From Advenella sp048381675 (lineage in GTDB: Bacteria; Pseudomonadota; Gammaproteobacteria; Burkholderiales; Burkholderiaceae_B), in the NCBI RefSeq assembly GCF_048381675.1, contig NZ_JBLWIS010000001.1, positions 248,001 through 312,000 of the forward strand: a DNA stretch of 64,000 bases, read 5' to 3'. Shown here one piece after another: positions 1 through 7,336 of this stretch. Position numbers and translations under genes: made by a program. The notes under the pieces were generated by a model. The model had not been told where the DNA came from. It did no database searches and saw only the letters and a program-made list of their open reading frames with translations. How positions within the stretch are numbered: position 1 is the stretch's first letter; each line of letters begins with the position of its first letter.

Positions 1-1589
1 GGCTGGTTTGTGCCGAAGTCATTCCCGTTTCTTCCAGTATCGGGCAAGTAACCGTATTTTCAGATCGAGCGTTGGTTAAAAGAGACGGGCAGCAGCAAGT
101 CTCGGCAGGTGAACACGAGTTGGTGTTCAAGGACCTGCCTTATTGGCTAGACCCGCGCTCTATCCAGCTCAATGCCAAAGGCAGGCAATCGGTCCGTATT
201 CTTGATATCAGTTCCAGAGATGATTTTCAGGCCAATAGCCAGCAGGAGCGAATTGCCGAATTGGACGGGCAAATAAAGCAGATCGAAAGCCAGCTTGCCC
301 AACTGCAAGACCAGGGCAAAATATTGCAGAATAAAAGCAATTTTCTGGAAGCCTACCAGAAAGGCAGCGTACAACAGGGTAAAGATGTACCACGGTTAAG
401 CACCACGGAATTGCTGGAAATCATGGATTTTAGCAAGACCGTTTTGGCTGACACATACAGTGCCCAGCGCGAACTGGACAGTAAAATCACGCAATTGCGG
501 GCTGAATTGGCTGCCTTGCAGGAAAAGCGGGGGCAAATTCCTCAGGATGATACGGTCAGGAGCAAAACCGTGGTGGTTCAGCTTGATGCACCGGCTGCCG
601 ATAAACTGGACCTGAGCCTGTCTTATGTGGTGCCGGGAGCAAGCTGGTGGCCTAATTACGATGCCAGCTATGACGTTGCCAGCAATATGCTCAAGCTGTC
701 TTATTATGCACAAATTTCCCAGCAAACCGGTGAAGACTGGAATAATGTCAAACTTGTGCTGTCTACCGCGCAACCCATGATTGGTGCGGTTCTACCTGAG
801 CTGAAACCTTGGATTGTCGATCTCCGGATACCGCGCCCCGAGATGCCGGCACCGGTAGCCATGGCCCCCCTCAAGGCCATGCAAGACAGGCAAGAGCGTG
901 CCTTTGAGCCATTAACCGGTGCGACCGCTCGGGTCGATGCCTCATTTAATACCGCTACGGTAGAAAAGGGCTTGAGCAATACGGTTTTCAATATAGAGAA
1001 ACCGGCAACGGTTCCCACCGGACCTGAAGATAAAAAAGTAGCCATTTCAGTTAGCGAGTTCAAGGCAGATCAAACCTACCAGTTGGTGCCAGCCTTGCAG
1101 GAAGCCGTATTTTTAACCGTCAAGGCGGTTAACGGTAATGATTATCCCCTGTTGCAAGGCAACCTGAATGCATTTTTGGATGGCCAGTTGATTGCCAGCA
1201 GCGATATCAAGACGGTTTTTCCCGGAGAGCCGATTGAATTGGCCATGGGGACAGATGAGTCCATTTCGGTCAAACGCGAGCCATTGAAGCGCTTTACTGA
1301 AAGCACCGGCCTCACAGGTAGTGGCAAACGGATCAGCTATGAATATCAAACGGTTATCCAGAATAACCGGGATCAGACCGTAGAGCTGGTTTTGCATGAC
1401 CACTTTCCGCTTTCCCGCAACGAGAAAATTGACATCAGGCGCATCAGTCCTTCTGATAAGGAAATCAAGCTTAAGGATGATGGCCGCTATGAGCAGGTCA
1501 TTAAGCTTGCGCCAAAGGAAAAGAAAACCGTGATACAGAAGTTTTCGGTTGCTTATCCCAATGAAGTAGATGTTATTGGTTTGCCTTAG
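1..1589 (+). CDS. DUF4139 domain protein (MuiA/mucoidy-inhibitor-like), 5' truncated
   Basis: The reading frame is open from base 3, so the gene begins left of the window. The first visible residues include SIGQVTVFSDRALVKRDG, which matches the start of the DUF4140 N-terminal domain. A charged, glutamine-rich coiled-coil stretch follows over roughly 55-150 residues. The second half (VVVQLDAPAADKLDLSLSYV, then WWPNYDASYDV) is typical of DUF4139. An apparent signal-peptide end (LVCAEV) lies at the window edge, which suggests an exported protein. The family is widespread, and one member was named for mucoidy inhibition, but its biochemical role is not established. The stop codon lies inside the first copy of a 25-bp direct repeat. 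Family assignment is by pattern and domain order; the function is unknown. Confidence 0.75.
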   Translation, partial: LVCAEVIPVSSSIGQVTVFSDRALVKRDGQQQVSAGEHELVFKDLPYWLDPRSIQLNAKGRQSVRILDISSRDDFQANSQQERIAELDGQIKQIESQLAQLQDQGKILQNKSNFLEAYQKGSVQQGKDVPRLSTTELLEIMDFSKTVLADTYSAQRELDSKITQLRAELAALQEKRGQIPQDDTVRSKTVVVQLDAPAADKLDLSLSYVVPGASWWPNYDASYDVASNMLKLSYYAQISQQTGEDWNNVKLVLSTAQPMIGAVLPELKPWIVDLRIPRPEMPAPVAMAPLKAMQDRQERAFEPLTGATARVDASFNTATVEKGLSNTVFNIEKPATVPTGPEDKKVAISVSEFKADQTYQLVPALQEAVFLTVKAVNGNDYPLLQGNLNAFLDGQLIASSDIKTVFPGEPIELAMGTDESISVKREPLKRFTESTGLTGSGKRISYEYQTVIQNNRDQTVELVLHDHFPLSRNEKIDIRRISPSDKEIKLKDDGRYEQVIKLAPKEKKTVIQKFSVAYPNEVDVIGLP

Positions 1590-1660
1590 TTGAAAGTACA
1601 AGGCCTTAACTTAGTTGAAAGTACTAGGCTTTACCTTAGTTGAAAGTATCAGGCTACGGT
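1586..1660. repeat. Three tandem 25-bp direct repeats overlapping a stop codon
   Basis: The 13-base core TTAGTTGAAAGTA begins at 1586, 1611 and 1636, giving an exact 25-bp period. The remaining 12 bases of each unit are similar but diverged (containing AAGGC, TAGGC or CAGGC). The TAG of the first copy is the stop codon of the DUF4139 gene. No protein coding is apparent through the array. It lies immediately left of a long hairpin. Confidence 0.8.
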
Positions 1661-1664
1661 TAGG

Positions 1665-1742
1665 AGCGCGGAAAGAACAATCCGCCTTGCTCCGACGCCC
1701 CTGCGGGCCGAAGTCGCTGCGCCGGACTGTTCTTTCCGCGCT
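1665..1742. repeat. Long imperfect palindrome (20-bp arms) with GC-rich nested hairpin
   Basis: The arm AGCGCGGAAAGAACAATCCG at 1665-1684 pairs with 1723-1742 with a single mismatch. The 38-base centre is GC-rich and can itself fold (GCCC/GGGC around CTGC). There is no T-run, so it is not a standard terminator. It may be a REP/MITE-like element or a folded RNA. No target-site duplication is visible at its edges. The rest of the 1590-2034 spacer holds the REP-like palindrome at 1776 and the terminator at 1955. Confidence 0.7.
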
Positions 1743-1775
1743 ATGACATAATCAAGGAAATAAAGATCCAGACTG

Positions 1776-1810
1776 TACTCGTTCCCAACGCTCCTGTTTG
1801 GGAACGAGTA
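1776..1810. repeat. REP-like palindrome, TACTCGTTCCCAA family
   Basis: A perfect 13-bp inverted repeat, TACTCGTTCCCAA at 1776-1788 and its complement at 1798-1810, surrounds a 9-base loop. Related half-sites recur at 2955 and 3034. Palindromes with a CGTTCCC...GGGAACG core are common dispersed repeats in proteobacterial genomes. Confidence 0.65.
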
Positions 1811-1954
1811 GGAAAAAGTTTAATAGGTGCTAATTTTTTATGGTCACTTCAGAGCATGGGAATGAGTATTGGATATTTGCAGAAAACACTTCAGGTTGAC
1901 CCAACGTTGAATACGGGAGCAAAATTGGCTAAGTAATAATGAAAAAATAATAAT

Positions 1955-1995
1955 GAAAAAAGCGGCGTCAGATAAACTGAACACCGCTTTTTTTA
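1955..1995. terminator. Bidirectional rho-independent terminator
   Basis: An A-run and stem AGCGGCGT (1961-1968) pair with ACACCGCT (1981-1988) with one mismatch, followed by a T-run; the A-run lies on the other side. It lies between the DUF4139 gene and the convergent Bax-inhibitor-family gene and can serve both. Confidence 0.75.
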
Positions 1996-2034
1996 TGCCC
2001 TTGAGGTAAAACAGGCTAGGGGCACTTGAATCGA

Positions 2035-2727
2035 TTAATCCGAGTTGCCACCGGTAATGCCCAAGATAGACAACAGGCTGACAAATACGTTGTAGATGTC
2101 CAGGTAAATGGCCATGGTGGCTGAAATGTAGTTGGTTTCGCCACCATTGACTATGCGCTGGATATCAACCAGCATGAAGGCCGAGAAAATAACCATGGCC
2201 AGTACGGAAATGGTCAGCATCATGGCCGGAATTTGCAGGAAAATATTGGCAATGGCTGCTAGCATAAGCACGACGGCACCAATAAACAAGGTTTTTTGCA
2301 TGCCGGTAAAATCACGCTTGCTGGTGGTGGCTACAGTGGCCATGGCAGCAAAAATGGCAGCGGTGCCACCAAAGGCCATCATGATCAGCTGGGCGCCATT
2401 GTTCATGCTAAGTACAAAACCCAGCATGCGTGACAGCATGATGCCCATAAAGAAAGTAAAAGCCATCAGCCAGACAATGCCGGCGCTGCTGTTTTTATTG
2501 CGTTCAACGGCAAACATCAATCCAAAGGCACCAGCCAGGAACACAATGGTTGAAATGCCTGGGGAAAGCATGGTGTTCAGGTTGAGCTGCAACGCTAGTG
2601 CCGCACCCAGGATGGTGGGAATAAGGGAAGCGGCCAGCAACCAATAGGTGTTTCTTAGCACCCGGTTCTTGACAGCGGGCGTGGATGCATAGTTGCCACG
2701 CGGAAAGGACTGATTTAAATCACTCAT
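2035..2727 (-). CDS. Bax inhibitor-1 / YccA family membrane protein
   Basis: A 230-residue protein with about seven hydrophobic segments after a short polar N-terminus. The layout and length match the bacterial UPF0005/BI-1 family, which includes E. coli YccA, a modulator of the FtsH protease. The C-terminal part (MVDIQRIVNGGETNYISATM) with its conserved aspartate, then AIYLDIYNVFVSLLSILG, is typical of the family. It is predicted to be an inner-membrane protein. Related proteins can act as pH-sensitive calcium leak channels, but nothing here shows that directly. It is probably monocistronic: the terminator at 1955-1995 lies downstream and a repeat-bearing spacer lies upstream. Confidence 0.85.
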   Translation of the reverse strand: MSDLNQSFPRGNYASTPAVKNRVLRNTYWLLAASLIPTILGAALALQLNLNTMLSPGISTIVFLAGAFGLMFAVERNKNSSAGIVWLMAFTFFMGIMLSRMLGFVLSMNNGAQLIMMAFGGTAAIFAAMATVATTSKRDFTGMQKTLFIGAVVLMLAAIANIFLQIPAMMLTISVLAMVIFSAFMLVDIQRIVNGGETNYISATMAIYLDIYNVFVSLLSILGITGGNSD

Positions 2728-2954
2728 GAAGTCTCCATTAGTACGGATGGTTAAATCAACATTATTCTTTAAAAAAGACAGCTAAAAATGCTGACAGTTC
2801 CCTGAATTCTAACTGAATTTAAGATTAATGTTGCCGCTATTTTGCAGTAATTGGCAATAATTGTTGTTGCATCTGGATTAAAAACGGTTTCAGCCGGTTT
2901 TCATGCTTGTAGCTATGATTGGCAAGGTTTTTGCATGCTCCCAAGCGCTGAACT

Positions 2955-3053
2955 TACTTGTTCCCATGCTCCAGCGTCACTGCCGTTAAGTTAAGGAAAA
3001 TCTATTTGAAAAAATGTTACAACTCATTCTCAGGCTCCGCGTGGGAACAAGTA
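2955..3053. repeat. Pair of REP-like half-sites in opposite orientation
   Basis: TACTTGTTCCCATGCTCCAG at 2955-2974 faces CTCCGCGTGGGAACAAGTA at 3035-3053, about 60 bases apart. Both match the palindrome at 1776 apart from a G-to-T/C change in the core. They lie in the 2728-3191 spacer between the Bax-inhibitor-family gene and holC. Nothing else could be supported in that spacer, which is AT-rich and presumably carries the promoter of the 2035-2727 gene. Confidence 0.6.
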
Positions 3054-3191
3054 CGAGTAACGATTAATCCGTAAATTTTGAAAATACACCCGCTTTTTGG
3101 CGTAGTTCAATTTTTTTTAGAATCTCAATAAAGAATGTCATCAAGCCTGGTGCATAAGCAGGAAAGGCAGCTCAGTAAAATTAATGCATCT

Positions 3192-3629
3192 TCAGGAAGA
3201 GATAGAGTGCGCCTTGACTTTGTTGGCAGGATTGGCAGAGTAGTGTTTCCAGCGCTCCCGGGCTAGTTGCTTGTCCTGTTCGTGTTCGGAAACGATTTCC
3301 AGTACGCGGGGAAACTGTTCATAATCAGGCGGGCAGGCCAGGTCAAGATTAAGCAGCCAGGGGGGTTCCTGGCCAGGCAGCAGAGCATTGGCCGGGTTGT
3401 CGGCTGTGGTCCGGATCAATACCGAACCTGCGCTTGGATCTTTGGCATCAACGTGGGGTACAAAAGCGGTTTTTTCTATACCCCACAGCCCTTTGCTAAA
3501 TGCCTGCATGCGCTTGGCATCGGTACAGTAAACCAGCATCTGCCGGCCTGCTAGAAAATGCTTGTAGGCAACTTCGCAGGCCTTGCGGATACGGTTTTCT
3601 GCACCAAAGGCAAAGTCGATGGTTGACAT
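3192..3629 (-). CDS. holC: DNA polymerase III chi subunit
   Basis: A 145-residue protein. MSTIDFAFGAENRIRKACEV starts the typical fold, followed by FLAGRQMLVYCTDAKRMQAF and a middle segment ending VLIRTTADNPA. Chi binds psi in the clamp loader and contacts single-strand binding protein. Length and motif order match HolC. It starts 5 bases after the pepA stop codon; the pepA-holC pair is a common arrangement in Beta- and Gammaproteobacteria and implies one transcript. Confidence 0.9.
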   Translation of the reverse strand: MSTIDFAFGAENRIRKACEVAYKHFLAGRQMLVYCTDAKRMQAFSKGLWGIEKTAFVPHVDAKDPSAGSVLIRTTADNPANALLPGQEPPWLLNLDLACPPDYEQFPRVLEIVSEHEQDKQLARERWKHYSANPANKVKAHSISS

Positions 3630-3634
3630 CAGGA

Positions 3635-5134
3635 TCAGTGCTGTTGTGCCAGCAGGAATTCAGTCAGCAAGGGAACGGGGCGGCCACTGGCGCCTTTTTC
3701 CTTGCCTTGTTTCCAGGCTGTGCCGGCAATATCCAGATGCGCCCAGCGATAGGCTTTGGTAAAGCGTGACAGGAAGCAGGCGGCGGTCACGGAACCGGCC
3801 GGCATGCCACCGATATTGGCCATATCGGCAAAATTGCTTTTCAGTTGTTCCTGATAAGCCTCATCCATGGGCAGGCGCCATGCCGGGTCTTGTGCCTGTT
3901 TGCTGGCGGCCAGCAATTGTTCGGCAAGGGTATCATCGCTGGCAAACAGCCCGCTGTTGACATGGCCCAGGGCCACCACGCAGGCACCGGTCAGCGTGGC
4001 AATGTCAATCACCGCTGAGGGGTTGAAGCGTTCGGCATAGGTCAGGGCATCGCACAGGATCAGGCGGCCTTCGGCATCGGTGTTAAGCACTTCAATGGTT
4101 TGGCCTGACATGCTGGTAATCACATCACCGGGTTTGGTGGCTTTGCCATTGGGCATGTTTTCGGTGGCAGGAATAATGCCGATCACGTCACGGGTAAGGC
4201 CGATTTCGGCAATTGCCCTGAACACGCCAAAAACGCTTGCGGCACCGCACATGTCGAATTTCATTTCATCCATGCCCATGCCAGGTTTCAGGGAAATACC
4301 ACCGGTATCAAAAGTAACGCCTTTGCCGACCAGAACGATAGGTCCTTCTTCTTTCTTGGTGTTGTTTTCGGCGGTGTATTTAAGAACGATAAAGCGTGGT
4401 GGTTGGTCGGAGCCGGCAGCGACAGAAAGGAAAGAGCCCATTTTAAGTGCTTCGATCTGTTTCTTTTCAAGGACTTCAGCTTTAATGGATTTGAATTCCT
4501 TAGCCAGCATTTTGGCCTGTTCACCCAGGTATGTGGGGGTGCAGATATTGGCAGGCAGGTTACCCAACTGGCGGGTGGCAATCATTCCGTTGGCAATGGC
4601 AGCACCTTCTGCTGCACCGGCTTTGGCCGATTTATCGTCTTTGCGTTCGGTAATGAAAGTGATTTTTTTCAGTGAATGCTGGGTGGGGCGGTTTGCCAGG
4701 CTAAAGGTGCCGTCATATTGGTAGAGCGCATTGCCAATGGCGCGAGCAGCCAGACGGGCACGCATCTGAATGTCCAGATCCTTGCAGGGTTCTTCGAGCA
4801 GGGCGCTGGTGGCGTCGGTTAATGAGGCTTCTGTGCAGTAGCCGGCAATGCTTGCGTGTGCCTTGAGCAGGGCATTCGCGTTATAATCTTCTTTTTTACC
4901 CAAGCCCACCAAAATAACACGTTCAGCCTTGACGCCCTCCAGGTTACGCAAAACCAATATACTGCCAACCGCAGCCTTGAACTCTTTTTTGAGCACAGCG
5001 TTAATGCTTTCATGGCTGGCACGGTTGATAATGTCAGCGGCTTCGCTTAACAGGCCATCGGTGTAGACGCCAACGAACAGGGCAGAAGCCTTGAGTTGTT
5101 GCAATGAGCGGGTTGATTGTGTGTTAAATTCCAT
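3635..5134 (-). CDS. pepA: Leucyl aminopeptidase (cytosol aminopeptidase, M17)
   Basis: A 499-residue M17 metallo-aminopeptidase that removes N-terminal residues in the cytosol. The catalytic core is clear: VGKGVTFDTGGISLKPG at about residues 269-285 holds the lysine and aspartate that bind the two metals, and the family signature NTDAEGRL is at about 351-358. The N-terminal third is the variable domain that in E. coli PepA also binds DNA. Length is normal. It is the first gene of the pepA-holC unit and diverges from lptF across a 54-bp gap. Confidence 0.95.
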   Translation of the reverse strand: MEFNTQSTRSLQQLKASALFVGVYTDGLLSEAADIINRASHESINAVLKKEFKAAVGSILVLRNLEGVKAERVILVGLGKKEDYNANALLKAHASIAGYCTEASLTDATSALLEEPCKDLDIQMRARLAARAIGNALYQYDGTFSLANRPTQHSLKKITFITERKDDKSAKAGAAEGAAIANGMIATRQLGNLPANICTPTYLGEQAKMLAKEFKSIKAEVLEKKQIEALKMGSFLSVAAGSDQPPRFIVLKYTAENNTKKEEGPIVLVGKGVTFDTGGISLKPGMGMDEMKFDMCGAASVFGVFRAIAEIGLTRDVIGIIPATENMPNGKATKPGDVITSMSGQTIEVLNTDAEGRLILCDALTYAERFNPSAVIDIATLTGACVVALGHVNSGLFASDDTLAEQLLAASKQAQDPAWRLPMDEAYQEQLKSNFADMANIGGMPAGSVTAACFLSRFTKAYRWAHLDIAGTAWKQGKEKGASGRPVPLLTEFLLAQQH

Positions 5135-5188
5135 TTTATATTTACCTAAGGCGTCAATAAAGACGTTTATTATCTCGCAAGATGAATC

Positions 5189-6286
5189 ATGTCGCTATTT
5201 AAACGATCTGTTGTCGCTGAAATAACCAGTCATGTCGGTGTCGTGTTTTCCACGCTAATCGTAGTATGGCTTAGTGTATTACTAGTCAGGCTATTGGGGC
5301 AAGCCGCCGAAGGCAGCATTGGTGCCGATATTGTATTTGGTATCGCCGCATTGTCCAGTATTACGGCACTGCCAACCATACTATCCGTTTCCCTGTTTAT
5401 TGCCGTATTATCAACCATCTCCCGCAATTATCGGGAATCGGAAATGGTCGTGTGGTTTGCCAGCGGCGTTTCTCTGCTTGACTGGATCCGGCCGGTGTTG
5501 CGGGTGGCTATTCCGGTATGCCTGCTGATTGCCGTGCTTACCTTGCAGGCCTCGCCTTGGGCATATCGTCAAATAGAAGAATACCGCCAGCGGTTTGAGC
5601 AACGTTCTGACATTGCCAAAATCGCATTTGGCCAGTTTATTGAATCGGATCAGGGCAAGCGGGTGTTTTTTATCGAGGAACCCGATAATCCTGAAGATGA
5701 AATGGGCAAAGTGTTTGCCAGGGTTTATGATGAAAATTGGTACAGTACCATTACGGCCGATAATGCGCATTTGCGCGAAGAAGATAATGGTGACCGTTTT
5801 CTGGTGCTGGGTCCCGGTAACCGTTATGACATGAAGCCCGGCAGTGCCGAGTTTCGCCTGATCAAGTTTGACAACTACACCATGCGACTTGAAAGCAAGG
5901 GTGGGGCGGGCACGGAAGAAAATATCCGCAATGCGGCCCTGAATGTCATGAAAGCAAGGCCTACCGGTAGCCTGTTCGAGGATCAGACCAGCAAAAGCGA
6001 CTCGCAAATCATGTGGCGTATTTCATTGCCACTGGCTGCCCTTAACCTGGCCTTGCTGGCCATTCCATTGGGGGCGGTCAATCCGCGGCTTGGCCGATCC
6101 GGAGACCTGGTGCTGGCTGGTCTGATTGGCTTGCTTTACATGAATACCATGAACCTGGTCAGGGGGTGGATAAGCAACGACAAAATAGACATGATGACCG
6201 GCATGGTACTGTTGCATGGTGTCGTTTTGCTTCTGTGTATATTTTTATTCCGTAAACGGTTGACCCTTAAAAAACCTAAGGTGTAG
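5189..6286 (+). CDS. lptF: LPS export ABC transporter permease LptF
   Basis: A 365-residue YjgP/YjgQ-family permease, full length against E. coli LptF (366). There are about three transmembrane helices in the first 125 residues, a periplasmic beta-jellyroll region to about 265, then three helices and a basic tail (FRKRLTLKKPKV). LptF pairs with LptG and the LptB ATPase to extract lipopolysaccharide from the inner membrane into the LptC-A-D bridge. The usual neighbour lptG does not follow; a cysB-type gene does. Confidence 0.93.
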   Translation: MSLFKRSVVAEITSHVGVVFSTLIVVWLSVLLVRLLGQAAEGSIGADIVFGIAALSSITALPTILSVSLFIAVLSTISRNYRESEMVVWFASGVSLLDWIRPVLRVAIPVCLLIAVLTLQASPWAYRQIEEYRQRFEQRSDIAKIAFGQFIESDQGKRVFFIEEPDNPEDEMGKVFARVYDENWYSTITADNAHLREEDNGDRFLVLGPGNRYDMKPGSAEFRLIKFDNYTMRLESKGGAGTEENIRNAALNVMKARPTGSLFEDQTSKSDSQIMWRISLPLAALNLALLAIPLGAVNPRLGRSGDLVLAGLIGLLYMNTMNLVRGWISNDKIDMMTGMVLLHGVVLLLCIFLFRKRLTLKKPKV

Positions 6287-6304
6287 AAAGCATAAATATA
6301 TAGC

Positions 6305-6340
6305 TATAAGTTATAATCAATAAGGCTTATATAACTTATA
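6305..6340. promoter_or_regulatory. Inverted repeat upstream of cysB-like gene, probable LysR-type operator
   Basis: TATAAGTTATA at 6305-6315 and its exact complement at 6330-6340 are separated by 14 bases, 27 bases before the start codon at 6368. The AT-rich dyad with TTAT/ATAA ends resembles LysR-family half-sites, so autoregulation by the downstream CysB-type protein is likely but inferred. Confidence 0.55.
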
Positions 6341-6367
6341 ATCTATCTACATTAAGGATAGAGAGCT

Positions 6368-7315
6368 ATGAATTTACAACAGTTTCGTTTTATCAGGGAA
6401 ACGATCAGAAGAAATTTTAATCTGACGGAGGCCTCCCGGGTTTTGTTTACTTCCCAGCCCGGGGTTTCCAAAGCCATTATTGAATTCGAAGATGAATTGG
6501 GTATCAAGGTTTTTGAGCGGCACGGCAAGCGCATCAAGGGGTTAACCAAGCCAGGTGTTGCCGTTGCCAGCATTATCGACCGCATCATGCGTGAAGTCGA
6601 TAACCTGAAAAAAGTAAGCGATGAATTTGCCAAACGGGATGAAGGCAGCCTGGTGATTGGTTGCACCCACACACAGGCCCGTTACTTTTTACCCAAGGTC
6701 ATTCCGGAATTCAGGAAACGCTTCCCCAAGGTCCATGTGTCACTGGCCGAGGGCAGTCCTTCGCAACTGGCCAATATGGTCTTGCAAGAGCAGGCGGATA
6801 TTGCCCTGGCAACCGAAACTCTGGCCAATGTAGAGGGCCTGACCACTTTGCCTTGTTATTCATGGGAACATACTCTGGTGGTGCCGCCCGACCATCCCCT
6901 GACCAGTCTGACTTCATCCCAGGCTAAAAACATTACCCTTGAGCAGGTGGCACAGTATCCTATTATTACTTATGATCGTGCTTTTACCGGCCGGAATTCA
7001 ATAGACAATGCCTTTGCAAGCAAGGGAATTGTTCCTGATATTGTTCTGGAAGCATTGGATGCCGATGTGATCAAAACCTATGTCGATGTTGATATGGGCG
7101 TGGGTATTATTGCGGGCGTTGCCTTTGATCCCAGAAGGGATACCCGTTTGGTGGGTATTCCTGTTGGCCATTTGTTCGGCGAGCACGTGACACGTATTGG
7201 TCTGAAAAAAGGTGTTTTTTTGCGGGATTATGTGTATGAATTCCTGAATATGTGTGCACCAAATCTGACCCGTGAAAATATTGATAATGAAGTAATATTT
7301 GTGGATATAGAGTAG
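6368..7315 (+). CDS. cysB: CysB-family LysR-type transcriptional regulator
   Basis: A 315-residue LysR protein. The helix-turn-helix covers about residues 18-40 (NLTEASRVLFTSQPGVSKAI) and an effector domain follows. The segment GCTHTQARYFLPK places Thr100, Thr102 and Gln103 exactly where E. coli CysB binds sulfate or acetylserine, so this is a true CysB-type protein rather than a generic LysR. It should activate sulfur assimilation or alternative sulfur-source genes; related Burkholderiales proteins control sulfonate use. No cys or ssu genes are adjacent in this window. A clean inverted repeat lies just upstream. Confidence 0.9.
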   Translation: MNLQQFRFIRETIRRNFNLTEASRVLFTSQPGVSKAIIEFEDELGIKVFERHGKRIKGLTKPGVAVASIIDRIMREVDNLKKVSDEFAKRDEGSLVIGCTHTQARYFLPKVIPEFRKRFPKVHVSLAEGSPSQLANMVLQEQADIALATETLANVEGLTTLPCYSWEHTLVVPPDHPLTSLTSSQAKNITLEQVAQYPIITYDRAFTGRNSIDNAFASKGIVPDIVLEALDADVIKTYVDVDMGVGIIAGVAFDPRRDTRLVGIPVGHLFGEHVTRIGLKKGVFLRDYVYEFLNMCAPNLTRENIDNEVIFVDIE

Positions 7316-7336
7316 CCGTTGCGGTGGCTGGCTGGT

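Noticed and set aside
1856..1936. Open frame with MGMSIGYLQKTLQVDPTLNT-type sequence before the terminator
   Set aside because: It is protein-like in places, but has no ribosome site, is only 26 codons from its ATG, and the frame runs back through the palindromic repeats. It may be a gene relic; support is too thin to annotate.
2132..2647. 171-codon plus-strand ORF opposite the Bax-inhibitor-family gene
   Set aside because: It lies fully antisense to a gene with clear family motifs and has low-complexity Met/Ser content typical of a shadow frame.
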